Below, piece after piece: positions 35,882 through 45,101 of a stretch of 64,000 bases of DNA. The position numbers and the translations under genes were made by a program. The stretch spans positions 1-64,000 of the forward strand of contig CBDCVQ010000015.1 of assembly GCA_965223165.1 (NCBI GenBank), read 5' to 3'. The first letter of the stretch is position 1. Each line of letters starts with the position of its first letter. The notes under the pieces were generated by a model. It did not search any database and was not told the DNA's origin. It saw only the letters and a program-made list of their open reading frames with translations. The stretch comes from JABDMH01 sp965223165. GTDB lineage: Bacteria; Bacteroidota; Bacteroidia; Chitinophagales; Saprospiraceae.

Positions 35882-37303
35882 ATGAGATTACTATTCTTCC
35901 TACTGCCCCTACTCTCCACATCGGGGGTGGTTTGGCCCGATCAAAACGGCCATGACACAGGAGGCCTGGCCGAAAGACCCAACGTGCTCCTGATCGTAGC
36001 CGACGACCATGGCAAGGATGCTCTGGGCTGCTATGGCAATACCGTGATAAAGACACCCCACCTGGACCGGCTCGCCTCTATGGGGATGCGATTCGACCGG
36101 GCTTTCTGTACGACAGCCAGTTGCAGTGCGAGCCGCTCGGTCATCCTCACCGGCCTGCATAACCATGCCAACGGACATTATGGCCACCAGCATAGCTACC
36201 ATCACTTCAGTTCTTTCGGCGATGTCGAAAGCTTGCCTGTAAAGCTTGAGAGCGAGGGCTATCGAACCGGCCACGTAGGTAAGTATCATGTGGCCCCGGA
36301 ATCGGTCTATCGTTTTCAACATCGCTTTGAAGCGAATGCACGCAGCCCGATGGAAATGGCCTTTGCCTGCGAAGACTTCATCAAGGATGACGATCCCTTC
36401 TTTTTGTACTTCTGCTTCTCCGATCCCCACCGCGGCGGAGGATTTGCCGAAGAGCTACCGCATGCGCCCGATCGATTTGGGAATCGACCCGAGGGCTATC
36501 CGCACGTGCTGGAAGAGACGTATACGTTGGAAGATGTGCGGGTCCCCGGCTTTCTGCCTGACAACCCAGCCACTCGGGCTGAAATAGCCCAGTACTACCA
36601 AGCGATATCAAGGCTGGATCAGGGCGTGGGTCAGCTGCTCAGCTATCTCGAAGAGAGCAATAAACTAGAGAACACCTTCATCTTGTACATCTCGGACAAT
36701 GGGATGGCTTTTCCCGGCGCAAAGACCACGCTGTATGAGGCAGGCATGCAATTGCCCTGCCTGGCAAAGGCCCCCGGCCCCTCGCAGGCTGGAAGTACGG
36801 AAGCATTGATCAGTTGGGTGGATTTGATGCCCACGATACTCGATATCACCGGCAGCTCCTATGATCCAAGAAATTTCCATGGCATCTCCTTCGTGCCGGT
36901 GCTCTATGACCAGCCCTATGAGCGCGAGGAGATATTTGCTTCGCATACCTTTCACGAGATCACCATGTATTATCCCATGCGAGTGGTCCGCGACCAACGA
37001 TACAAGCTGATCCTCAACATCGCCCACGGCTTGCGTTACCCTTTCGCTTCCGATCTCCAAGCCTCCAAGACCTGGCAGAGCGTGCTTTCGGCCAATCTCC
37101 CTACCCTGGGTGCCAAATCCATCGCTGATTTCCTACACCGACCCCGATTTGAGCTCTACGATCTGCTCGAAGATCCCCTGGAAGCAAGAAACCTTGCCGA
37201 TGAGCCGGATTGGCAAGCTGTCAAGGCCACGATGATCGAGAAATTAAAGGAGTTTCAAGAACAGACAGGTGACCCCTGGAAGTACAAATGGACGTATGAA
37301 TAA
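35882..37303 (+). CDS. Sulfatase, N-sulfoglucosamine-sulfohydrolase-like (S1 family)
   Basis: 473 residues from ATG 35882, leader MRLLFFLLPLLSTSGVV. DDHGKDALGCYGN (Asp41, Asp42) is the metal site. C81-S-A-S-R within TASCSASRSVILTG is the sulfatase signature whose Cys becomes formylglycine. LHNHANGHYGHQHSYHHFSSFG and GKYHVAPESVYRF match human N-sulfoglucosamine sulfohydrolase and the related bacterial S1_8-type group. It should remove sulfate from a sulfated glycan outside the cytoplasm; a separate formylglycine-generating enzyme is needed and is not in the window. First gene of a six-gene operon; its stop overlaps the next start by eight bases. Confidence 0.9.
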   Translation: MRLLFFLLPLLSTSGVVWPDQNGHDTGGLAERPNVLLIVADDHGKDALGCYGNTVIKTPHLDRLASMGMRFDRAFCTTASCSASRSVILTGLHNHANGHYGHQHSYHHFSSFGDVESLPVKLESEGYRTGHVGKYHVAPESVYRFQHRFEANARSPMEMAFACEDFIKDDDPFFLYFCFSDPHRGGGFAEELPHAPDRFGNRPEGYPHVLEETYTLEDVRVPGFLPDNPATRAEIAQYYQAISRLDQGVGQLLSYLEESNKLENTFILYISDNGMAFPGAKTTLYEAGMQLPCLAKAPGPSQAGSTEALISWVDLMPTILDITGSSYDPRNFHGISFVPVLYDQPYEREEIFASHTFHEITMYYPMRVVRDQRYKLILNIAHGLRYPFASDLQASKTWQSVLSANLPTLGAKSIADFLHRPRFELYDLLEDPLEARNLADEPDWQAVKATMIEKLKEFQEQTGDPWKYKWTYE

Positions 37304-38402
37304 GTCAAGCACAAATCCGCGCCAATACCGCATTGCCGTCGTCCCGGGAGACGGCATCGGAGAGGAAATCGTGCCGCCCGCTATCGAACTAGCCGAAGTA
37401 CTGGGCCAAGTGTATGGCTTCACCCTGACGAAACAGTCATTTCCCTTTGGAGCCGGACACTATCTGCGCACGGGAGCATTCATGCCCGAGGGCGCGTTGG
37501 AGGAGTTGGCCACATATGACGCCATTCTTTTCGGAGCCGTGGGTTTGCCCGAGGTGGACGATCGCCTGCCTTTTCGCGACTACACCAACAAAGTGCGCAC
37601 CGCCTTCGAGCAGTATGTCAACTACCGGCCCGTACAGCTTTTCCCTGGTATCCAAAGCCCCCTCCGGGACGCAGCACCGGGCAGCATCGACTTCGTGATC
37701 ATTCGGGAAAATAATGAAGGAGAATTTGTCCAGAGTGGGCGACAAATGTATCCCGCCAGCCCCGAGGGCGTGGCCATGGACACCAGCATCTTTACCCGGC
37801 GCGGCATCGAACGAGTGGCGCACTACGCATTTCGGTTGGCTGGCCAACGACGGGGTAAACTGACGAACGTCACCAAGTCAAACACGCTGATCCACACCCT
37901 TGGCTACTGGGATCAAGTGATTGAAGAGGTAGCTGCGAGCTACCCGGCGGTAGATTATCAGAAGATGTACGTGGATGCCGCCTCGGCCAATTTTGTCCTT
38001 CATCCGGAGTCCTTTGATGTGATCCTCACCACCAACATGATTGGCGACATCTTGAGTGATCTGGGCGGCGCGATCATGGGTAGCCTTGGCCTGGGTGGAA
38101 GCGGCAATATCAATCCGGAACGGACCTATCCCAGCATGTTTGAACCCATTCATGGTTCGGCACCGGACATCGCCGGTCTGCAAAAAGCCAATCCCATCGG
38201 GCAGATCTGGTCGGTGGCACTCATGCTCAGGCACCTGGGCGAAGGCAACGCACATGACCACCTCATGCAAGGTATCCGACAAGTGACGAGCCATGGCCCC
38301 CTGACGCCTGATCTCGGTGGCTCGGCACGGACCTCAGATGTCTTCCATGCCGTCCAGGCGGCCCTGCACTCGCTGACGCCAGCCGACAAAGCGATCTCAT
38401 GA
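37296..38402 (+). CDS. Isocitrate/isopropylmalate dehydrogenase family protein, D-malate/tartrate-dehydrogenase-like
   Basis: 368 residues from ATG 37296. IAVVPGDGIGEEIVPPAIEL opens the fold. FAFGAVGLPEVDD-like (LFGAVGLP), YVNYRPVQLFPG, VIIRENNEGEFVQSG and LTNVTKSN follow. GDILSDLGGAIMGSLGLGGSGNI is near residue 255 and EPIHGSAPDIAG near 290. The YVNYRPVQLFPG and RENNEGEF segments point to the D-malate/tartrate group rather than isopropylmalate or isocitrate. NAD-dependent oxidative decarboxylation of a 2-hydroxy diacid is expected. Coupled by overlaps to both neighbours. Confidence 0.88.
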   Translation: MNKSSTNPRQYRIAVVPGDGIGEEIVPPAIELAEVLGQVYGFTLTKQSFPFGAGHYLRTGAFMPEGALEELATYDAILFGAVGLPEVDDRLPFRDYTNKVRTAFEQYVNYRPVQLFPGIQSPLRDAAPGSIDFVIIRENNEGEFVQSGRQMYPASPEGVAMDTSIFTRRGIERVAHYAFRLAGQRRGKLTNVTKSNTLIHTLGYWDQVIEEVAASYPAVDYQKMYVDAASANFVLHPESFDVILTTNMIGDILSDLGGAIMGSLGLGGSGNINPERTYPSMFEPIHGSAPDIAGLQKANPIGQIWSVALMLRHLGEGNAHDHLMQGIRQVTSHGPLTPDLGGSARTSDVFHAVQAALHSLTPADKAIS

Positions 38403-39058
38403 TCGATCTGTCCCGCTATCGGGTGCTAGACCTGGGTCTAACCTTAGACGATCGCATCGCCGGATTTGCATCGGCGCCGGCAAAGGACCTCGACCAAGAT
38501 GGATGGAATGCTCGTACCCTACATCTTTACTCCCACGCCGGAACGCATATGGATGCACCCCATCACTTTGGGATGGGCGCAGGCATGGATCACTATCCCG
38601 TGGTGCGCTTTGTCACCACTGCCTGGCTCGCCTCCATTCCCATCGTGGAAGACCGTCAATTGCTCGGCGTAGACGACCTGGGTTCCTTGGCTCACGACTT
38701 TCCCGCCGGTGATAGTCTCTTGCTGGCCACTGGATGGAGTGATCACCTAGGCAGACCAAAGTACCGCGATGCCCTTCCCCGGATCGGCACAGAACTGGCA
38801 CATTGGTGTGTATCACATCGGGTGAACATTCTTGGGGTAGAGGCCCCATCGGTAGCGGATGTCAACGATCTCCCGGAGGTCACCGAGATCCACCAAATCC
38901 TGCTCGGCGGCGACGTCATCATTGTCGAAGGGCTGGCCAATCTGGATCGGATCAACGCCCCCCAAGTACTGCTCATCGCGCTCCCCCTGGACATTGCCGG
39001 CGGTGATGGAGCACCGGCCAGAGTGATTGCCCTGGAGGAGAAAAAAATGAGCCCATGA
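38399..39058 (+). CDS. Cyclase family protein (kynurenine-formamidase-like hydrolase)
   Basis: 219 residues. The metal-binding motif appears as SHAGTHMDAPHHFG (H-x-G-T-H-x-D-x-x-x-H) near residue 45, with LLATGWSDH near 115 and GVEAPSVADV near 150. Cyclase-family proteins (PF04199) hydrolyse amides or lactones with a divalent metal. Here the catabolic setting suggests a lactone or amide intermediate. The start overlaps the dehydrogenase stop by four bases (ATGA, 38399). Confidence 0.88.
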   Translation: MIDLSRYRVLDLGLTLDDRIAGFASAPAKDLDQDGWNARTLHLYSHAGTHMDAPHHFGMGAGMDHYPVVRFVTTAWLASIPIVEDRQLLGVDDLGSLAHDFPAGDSLLLATGWSDHLGRPKYRDALPRIGTELAHWCVSHRVNILGVEAPSVADVNDLPEVTEIHQILLGGDVIIVEGLANLDRINAPQVLLIALPLDIAGGDGAPARVIALEEKKMSP

Positions 39059-40323
39059 GCGACCGTACGGGCTCATTGATCAAGGGGCGATACTGGGTCG
39101 CAGTGGGCATGTTTTTGCTAGCCCTGCTCTTGTACATCGATCGGATCTGCATATCGGTGGCCAAAGACCCCATCGCCGGAGACCTGGCGCTGAGCGACAA
39201 AGCCATGGGCTGGGTGCTATCTGCCTTTGCCCTGGGTTACGCCCTGATGCAGGTACCGAGCGGCATGATGGCAGATCGATTTGGTCCACGTAAGGTCCTT
39301 ACCGGCATCGTGGTGTTCTGGTCCGGACTGACCGCACTGACTGGCGCCGCCTGGAATTTTGTGTCGCTATTATTTGTCCGCTTTCTTTTTGGCGCTGGCG
39401 AGGCAGGGGCATTTCCCGGGATGTCTAGGGCCATATTCTCGTGGATGCCCTTGCAGGAGCGGGGCATCGTGATTGGACTTAATTTCTCGGGGTCACGCTT
39501 GGGTGCGGCCTTTGCCCTCCCCTTGATTGCCTGGATGATCGGGTTGTATGGCTGGCGACTGACCTTTGTCATTCTCGGCGGCGTCGGCGTGGTCTGGGCA
39601 GTGCTGTGGTGGCTTGCCTTTCGCGACACACCAGAGCAACATCCCCGGTTGAGCGAAGTCGAACGTACCCATATCCTGGCCCACCGACAGCAGTCCAGTC
39701 CACAGGAAGGGACCGGTCTCCGTCGCCGGCAGCTGCTGTCCTCCAGAAACATGTGGTCTGCCATCGGTCAATACTTCTGCAGCAACTTCACCTTCTTTTT
39801 TGCCCTCACCTGGCTGTTCCCGTACCTCAAGAATAAATACGGTTTGGAGGCGCTGGAGGCCGGCTGGTATTCGGTGGCACCGTTCATCGCGGGTGCTGTG
39901 GGCAATTGGTTGGCCGGAGGTGTGGTCGATGCCATTTTTAGACAAGGAAATTGGAATCGGTCTCGCAACTTGCCCGCCATGATTGGTTTTGCGCTAGCCG
40001 CAGTAGGTCTGATCGGCAGTCTCTACATGGAGACGCCGCTGGGTGCCGTCTTTTTTCTTAGCATCGCCATATTCGGGGCCGACATGACCTTGCCCCCTTC
40101 ATGGGCACTGTGTGTGGATATAGGGAAAAGCCATGCGGGCACGGTCTCGGGCACGATGAATATGGCCGGCAATCTGGGCTCGTTTCTGACTGCGCTGGCC
40201 TTTCCCTACCTGACCGATTGGACGGGCTCTGTGGACTACTTCTTTTACGTAGCTGCCGCACTCAATCTCATAGCCATTTTGCTTTGGTCTGGTGTGAAAG
40301 CCGATCGTGGACTGGCACATTAG
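39055..40323 (+). CDS. MFS transporter, ACS (anion:cation symporter) family
   Basis: 422 residues with twelve hydrophobic segments. The ACS signatures are GYALMQVPSGMMADRFGPRKV in the loop after segment 2 and RFLFGAGEAGAFPGMSRAIFSWMP near segments 4-5. Relatives carry hexuronates, glucarate and other organic anions. It fits uptake of the acid released by the sulfatase-initiated pathway. ATGA overlap at 39055 with the cyclase gene. Confidence 0.9.
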   Translation: MSDRTGSLIKGRYWVAVGMFLLALLLYIDRICISVAKDPIAGDLALSDKAMGWVLSAFALGYALMQVPSGMMADRFGPRKVLTGIVVFWSGLTALTGAAWNFVSLLFVRFLFGAGEAGAFPGMSRAIFSWMPLQERGIVIGLNFSGSRLGAAFALPLIAWMIGLYGWRLTFVILGGVGVVWAVLWWLAFRDTPEQHPRLSEVERTHILAHRQQSSPQEGTGLRRRQLLSSRNMWSAIGQYFCSNFTFFFALTWLFPYLKNKYGLEALEAGWYSVAPFIAGAVGNWLAGGVVDAIFRQGNWNRSRNLPAMIGFALAAVGLIGSLYMETPLGAVFFLSIAIFGADMTLPPSWALCVDIGKSHAGTVSGTMNMAGNLGSFLTALAFPYLTDWTGSVDYFFYVAAALNLIAILLWSGVKADRGLAH

Positions 40324-40343
40324 TACATCATGTATTCTCGACT

Positions 40344-41021
40344 ATGAAAAGTTGGCTCCTCGTCGCAACACTGTTTCCCGGTCTGATGGATTTCACCGCT
40401 TGCCATCGCGTCAAAATCGCGGCAGTCCACCAGGAGCAGCAGGGCATGGTCCTGGTCGAGGCGGAGGACTTTGATCAGCAGACGCTGGATGATGTGAGAA
40501 GATGGTATCGGGTGGATGCCAACCACCCCGCGCCCACGCAGCCGGATCCCGACTCGGCCCACTGGATCAGCGCAAGCCAGGGAGCCTACCTGGAAATTTT
40601 GCCAGACACCCGCACCAACCATGATCAGCCATTGATTGCCGGCGAAAATTTCTCCAATGAACCAGGCAGATTGGGGGTACTGCACTATCCCGTGAGATTT
40701 AGCACCACCGGACGGTACTACGTGTGGGTAAGGGCCTACTCCACCGGTACTGAGGACAACGGCATCCACGTCGGCATTGATGGTCGATGGCCCGACTCCG
40801 GCCAACGGATGCAATGGTGCGAGGGCAAGAATGAATGGACCTGGGCAAGCAAGCAGCGTACCGCTGAGGTACATTGCGGAGTAGAGAGACGCATCTATCT
40901 GGATATCGAGACCCCGGGCGTGCACACCGTATCGTTTTCCATGCGGGAGGATGGATTCGAATTTGACCGCTGGGTTCTCTCAAAGACTTATGACATCACT
41001 GCTTGGATCCACAAAATATAG
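40344..41021 (+). CDS. Carbohydrate-binding-like lipoprotein (GH115 C-terminal-domain-like)
   Basis: 225 residues from ATG 40344; the leader ends in lipobox FTAC near residue 20. VLVEAEDFDQQ opens a beta-sandwich with STTGRYYVWVRAYSTGTEDNGIHVGIDG near residue 125 and VHTVSFSMREDGFEFDRWVLSKTYD near the end. That layout occurs in the C-terminal domain of GH115 glucuronidases and other CBM-like modules. A probable surface sugar-binding lipoprotein with no catalytic domain. In the operon, 20 bases after the transporter and four bases before the next gene. Confidence 0.8.
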   Translation: MKSWLLVATLFPGLMDFTACHRVKIAAVHQEQQGMVLVEAEDFDQQTLDDVRRWYRVDANHPAPTQPDPDSAHWISASQGAYLEILPDTRTNHDQPLIAGENFSNEPGRLGVLHYPVRFSTTGRYYVWVRAYSTGTEDNGIHVGIDGRWPDSGQRMQWCEGKNEWTWASKQRTAEVHCGVERRIYLDIETPGVHTVSFSMREDGFEFDRWVLSKTYDITAWIHKI

Positions 41022-41025
41022 CCAG

Positions 41026-42051
41026 ATGTCAACGATCAAACTTGCCTGTGTCGGAGCCGGATACTTTGCCGCACTGCATGTAGAAGCTTGGACGCGGATG
41101 GAGGGTGTGCAGATTGCAGCCCTGTGTGACCTAGACTTGCACAAAGCGCAGACCCTAGCCGAGCGATATGCGATACCCCGCGTCTACACGGACTACGCTG
41201 TCATGCTCCGCTCCGAGCGCCCGGACGTACTGGATATCATTACGCCCCCCTCTTCTCACCTGGAGATATGTCAAGCCGCTGCACGGTCTCAGTGCCAGAT
41301 CATCTGCCAAAAGCCACTGGCCCCGACGCTAGCGGAGGCTCGCCGACTCGTACAAATCGTCAATCAACATGGCGTACGCTGTATGGTACACGAAAACTTC
41401 CGTTTTCAGCCGTGGTACCGCAAAATGAGGGAGCTCATCGATCAGGAGGCTATCGGCGGCAGACTACATTCGGTCTATATGCGATCTCGCATGGGCGATG
41501 GCTGGCAGACGGATGCTTACCTGGATCGCCAACCGTATTTTCGTACGATGCCCCGGCTGCTGGTCTATGAGACGGGCATCCACTTTGTAGATACCTTTCG
41601 CTTTCTGATGGGTGAGGTCACCCGTGTGTTTTCCTCACTGCGAACATTGAACGCATCGATCGTCGGTGAGGACTGCGGCATACTCTTTTTCGAATTTGAA
41701 AATGGCGCCACCGGTATCTGGGACGCCAATCGCTACAACGAATCCAACGCTCCCAATTTTCGATACACGTTTGGTGAACTGCTACTCGAGGGCAGCGGGG
41801 GCAGTATTCGACTGTATGCCGACGGCCGCATCACCCTGCAACCCCTTGGCGGTGACGAAGTCGACGTCCCCTATCAGCATGACCCCAGATACTTTGGCAG
41901 TGACTGCGTGTTTCACACCCAAAGGCATTTCCTGCAACGATATCTTTCGGGAGAGCCCTTCGAGAACTCCGCTGAGAAATATCTGCGCAACATTGAAATT
42001 CAGGAGGCTCTATACGAAAGTGCAAAGAGGGGCTCCGCGGTCAGCGTCTGA
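41026..42051 (+). CDS. Gfo/Idh/MocA family oxidoreductase
   Basis: 341 residues from ATG 41026 (the frame is open upstream within the previous gene). LACVGAGYFAALHVEAW is the Rossmann start, DVLDIITPPSSHLEIC is near residue 65, the EKP-like position reads CQKPLAPTLAEA near 95 (Gln instead of Glu), and HENFRFQPWYRKM is near 125. This is the second member of the family in the window and differs from the 16-kb one. Likely sugar or inositol dehydrogenase/dehydratase in the operon's pathway. Confidence 0.88.
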   Translation: MSTIKLACVGAGYFAALHVEAWTRMEGVQIAALCDLDLHKAQTLAERYAIPRVYTDYAVMLRSERPDVLDIITPPSSHLEICQAAARSQCQIICQKPLAPTLAEARRLVQIVNQHGVRCMVHENFRFQPWYRKMRELIDQEAIGGRLHSVYMRSRMGDGWQTDAYLDRQPYFRTMPRLLVYETGIHFVDTFRFLMGEVTRVFSSLRTLNASIVGEDCGILFFEFENGATGIWDANRYNESNAPNFRYTFGELLLEGSGGSIRLYADGRITLQPLGGDEVDVPYQHDPRYFGSDCVFHTQRHFLQRYLSGEPFENSAEKYLRNIEIQEALYESAKRGSAVSV

Positions 42052-42101
42052 GGGGTCGCCGTGGTCAGTCGGTCCCCAGCGCGTCGGCAAAGAATAGTGC
42101 A

Positions 42102-42977
42102 CTAACCCATAAATTCTATCTTCTTCAAATACTTCGCTCCAGCCTTGGCGCTTTTCAGCGGGGTCGAATTGTCGTATCGCTCCTGCTCCAGGATATAATA
42201 CTTCATGCCGTTGTCGGCGGCTACCTTCAATATGCTCGGATAGTCGATCGAACCCGTACCCAGATCACATGAAGCGCTACGCTCATCTGCCGGGGCATTC
42301 TTGAGGCGATCCTTCACGTGGCACAACGTGAAGCGGTTGGGATATTTCTTAAGATATTCCACCGGATCCGCTCCACCGGTGACGACCCAATAGATATCCA
42401 TCTGATGATCCACCAGATCCGGGTCGGTGTTCTCCATGAGAAAATCGTGGGGTATCATGCCGGAAAAAGCCTTAAACGTGTAGGCGTGATTGTGATACGC
42501 AAAGCGAATGCCATTCATCTTGCAGATGCGTCCGCAATCGTTGAATTTTTCGGTGGTCTTTTTCCAGGCCTCCATACTTTTCTGCGGTCCCACATATGGA
42601 CAGATCAAGTAAGACATGCCTATCTCCGCCGCCTGCGCCGCCTTTTTCTCAAAGTCCTCGTGAATATTGCAGTGACTCGAGATCATCGTCAGCCCCAGAT
42701 CGTCCAGATACATCTTAAAGTCCTTATGCGGCATATTCCAAAACATCCCCTGCGAGCCCTCAAATCCCTCGATCTGGGTAAATCCAAATTTGGACAGCTT
42801 CTTCAGCAATTTCTTTGACTTCGTGGGCATATCGTCTCGCAGGGTGTATAGCTGAATGCCAAATTGCTGTAGACTCGGGGCACTCGCCGACTGCGCCGTC
42901 ATCAGCGAGGGGCTCACTAGTGCTCCCGCGGTAACTGCGGCGGTTTGTTGGAGGAAGGTCCGTCTGCTATTTTTCAT
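42102..42977 (-). CDS. Tat-exported sugar phosphate isomerase/epimerase-like TIM barrel
   Basis: 291 residues. A twin-arginine signal (NSRRTFLQQTAAVTAGALV) is followed by an AP-endonuclease-2-type TIM barrel (LQQFGIQLYTLRDDM near 37, HCNIHEDFEKKAAQAAEIG near 104, RFAYHNHAYTFK near 160, DLVDHQMDIYWVVTGG near 190, HVKDRL near 225). HNH, the D-H-Q-M-D segment and the E of YILEQERYDN supply the expected metal ligands. Exported isomerase-like proteins of this kind are common in Bacteroidota glycan loci. Convergent to the operon, 50 bases away. Confidence 0.87.
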   Translation of the reverse strand: MKNSRRTFLQQTAAVTAGALVSPSLMTAQSASAPSLQQFGIQLYTLRDDMPTKSKKLLKKLSKFGFTQIEGFEGSQGMFWNMPHKDFKMYLDDLGLTMISSHCNIHEDFEKKAAQAAEIGMSYLICPYVGPQKSMEAWKKTTEKFNDCGRICKMNGIRFAYHNHAYTFKAFSGMIPHDFLMENTDPDLVDHQMDIYWVVTGGADPVEYLKKYPNRFTLCHVKDRLKNAPADERSASCDLGTGSIDYPSILKVAADNGMKYYILEQERYDNSTPLKSAKAGAKYLKKIEFMG

Positions 42978-43047
42978 ACTTTTTGCTTGTTTGAGAGATT
43001 TTGTGGATTGCCGAAGGTAAAGAATTAGGCGCTTACCCAGTCATCTG

Positions 43048-43842
43048 TCACGAGATGCCGGGAACGGATCCGCCATCCACTCGAAGTACACTGCCATTGG
43101 TGGCTGCTGACAACGGACTGGCCAGATACAGCACTGCTTGCGCCACCTCCTCGGTCGTGGCAAAACGGCCCAGTAGGGAAGTGGTCCTCACCTCCTTGAA
43201 GAAGTTTGCCTCAACCTGAGCTTTGGTCTGCCCGGACAACTCTGCCTGTTGGGTAAGAAATTGCTCAGCTCCCTCGGACATGGTGGATCCGGGTGACACC
43301 GTATTCACCGTCACCGCCGTACCCCTGGTCAATTGTGCCAATCCTCTCGACACTGCCTGTACCGCCGCCTTGGTGGCACTGTATGCGATCAGATCTTCTG
43401 GCACGAGTGACGCGCATTCGCTGGAGATAAAAATGATCCGGCCCCAACCGCGCTCCAGCATATATGGCAGCAGGCGACGAGACAGTCGCACACCACTCAT
43501 GACATTGACTTCAAATAATCGTTGCCAATCTGAGTCGGGCGTGTCTGCAAAGGGCTGGGATGTGTACGTTCCGGCATTATTGACCAGGATGTCCACGCCG
43601 ATGTCAGGGAGTTGCAGATCCACCAGTGACTCGGGTGCGGCAAAGTCGCAGGTGATGCCCCACAGCAGCGCCTCAGGCACCGCTGCCCGCAGATTGGTCA
43701 CGGCAGACTGCACGCGTTCTTCCGACCGACCTTGTACGATCACCCCCGCTCCCTCCCTTACCAGGAGGTGGGCAATGGCATAGCCGATGCCGGTGGTTGA
43801 CCCGGTGACGAGGGCCGTCTTACCCCTGAATACATATTCCAT
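43048..43842 (-). CDS. SDR family oxidoreductase
   Basis: 264 residues from ATG 43842 (a longer frame to 43884 lacks support). TGSTTGIGYAIA near residue 11 is the cofactor site, NNAGTYTSQPF is near 85, and the catalytic pair is in AYSATKAAVQAVSRG. The substrate is not evident. It is the second SDR in the window and is distinct from the 12.9-kb one. Same strand as the isomerase gene and the PhyH gene, but separated from each by 70-140 bases. Confidence 0.88.
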   Translation of the reverse strand: MEYVFRGKTALVTGSTTGIGYAIAHLLVREGAGVIVQGRSEERVQSAVTNLRAAVPEALLWGITCDFAAPESLVDLQLPDIGVDILVNNAGTYTSQPFADTPDSDWQRLFEVNVMSGVRLSRRLLPYMLERGWGRIIFISSECASLVPEDLIAYSATKAAVQAVSRGLAQLTRGTAVTVNTVSPGSTMSEGAEQFLTQQAELSGQTKAQVEANFFKEVRTTSLLGRFATTEEVAQAVLYLASPLSAATNGSVLRVDGGSVPGIS

Positions 43843-43982
43843 CTCGATTCCAATCGTGTTGCGTCGCACTAAGATACGCGCCAACTAATGTCTCCGTGAT
43901 TGCGCAGCGAAACTTAACCATCGGAAAACTGGCTGTATCCCGGTGGCCAGTCATGCATAGCCCCTCCCCTGCTGCGTTGTGT

Positions 43983-44969
43983 TCAATTCCAACGGCGCAG
44001 ACCAAGCAGCTTCTCTCCCAGCTCGCTCAATTGTGCCGTGCCATATTTTGTCTGTTCCCATCGACGAGGGTCTCCCGGAAAGGCGTGCCCATCAGGGGCA
44101 ATGCGATGCTTCCACGAATTGATGCGCCACTCCCGCATCTCGTCATTGTCTTCTTCGGCAGGCATCATAGAGATGTACTGGGCGATGCGTACTTTGTCTT
44201 TAGACAGGTTAGGTCGAATGCCGTGCGGCAGGGTGCAATTGAAGATCAACAGATCACCTGCCATCATCTTGACCTTGACAATTTCGTCTTCAAAGCCGGA
44301 GATGTCAGGCTGGAACCGATCGCGATCGGCGGGCTGGGTCATTTTCCAGGTGTGGTAGGTCCGATACAACTCCGGAATGCATTGAAAGCCTCCCATATTG
44401 GGGTCGTCCTGATCACTGAGTGCCAGCACGCCCTGGACGTTTTGTGGTCGGGTCTCCGGATCGTAGTCCCAATGAATGAACCCCTTGTAGCCAAAACCCG
44501 GCCGGATGGGAAAGTTGAGATTTGCCCGGTCAATGGTCACCCATAATTTTTCGGTACCCCAGATGTCCGTGAAAGCGTCATGTATCCTGGGTGTCATCCG
44601 ATTATTCCACAGGTGCTGATGGTTGTATACCTCAATCATGCCGGTGCCGGCCAGTTCTGTCATTCCCGCCTTTGCCCGCTCCTGCGTATACCAAGTCGAC
44701 GGATCATCCTTGACCTTATCTTCAAATTCCCACAGAAAATCTGCCGTGGCCAAAGCCTGTTCCTGCGGCACGGCGTTCTGCACCACCACATATCCGTTGT
44801 GCACCCAAAAGTCCCAATCTGCTTCCGACAAGACCTTGAGCGGCCTACCATTGCTTCGATCATTCAAGCTCTTGCTACTCGACGTCGCCGTGGAAGGATT
44901 GCCAGGGATCTCCTGGTGATTCTGATTGGGACTCCGGGTTTTGCGCGTTTGTTCTTTCAGGTCCTTCAT
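43983..44969 (-). CDS. Phytanoyl-CoA dioxygenase (PhyH)-family protein
   Basis: 328 residues. The jelly-roll Fe(II)/2-oxoglutarate oxygenase has the iron ligands in GFIHWDYDPET (H-x-D) near residue 170 and in CTLPHGIRPNLSKDKVRIAQY (distal His, and Arg for 2-oxoglutarate) near 250. DWDFWVHNGYVVVQNAV at about residue 49 is the family's entry motif. It hydroxylates an unknown small molecule. Transcribed divergently from the AraC-type regulator, with 132 bases between the starts, a typical regulator/target arrangement. Confidence 0.87.
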   Translation of the reverse strand: MKDLKEQTRKTRSPNQNHQEIPGNPSTATSSSKSLNDRSNGRPLKVLSEADWDFWVHNGYVVVQNAVPQEQALATADFLWEFEDKVKDDPSTWYTQERAKAGMTELAGTGMIEVYNHQHLWNNRMTPRIHDAFTDIWGTEKLWVTIDRANLNFPIRPGFGYKGFIHWDYDPETRPQNVQGVLALSDQDDPNMGGFQCIPELYRTYHTWKMTQPADRDRFQPDISGFEDEIVKVKMMAGDLLIFNCTLPHGIRPNLSKDKVRIAQYISMMPAEEDNDEMREWRINSWKHRIAPDGHAFPGDPRRWEQTKYGTAQLSELGEKLLGLRRWN

Positions 44970-45101
44970 CGCAACATTTTTTTGATCCTACTCAAAGATC
45001 CACACCATCACCCGAGAACTCTTTACCCATTTTGATCATATTTTGCACTATATTGATGTAACACGACAAGTTGGGGCCCCATACATGTCAAAGAAAGTGA
45101 A

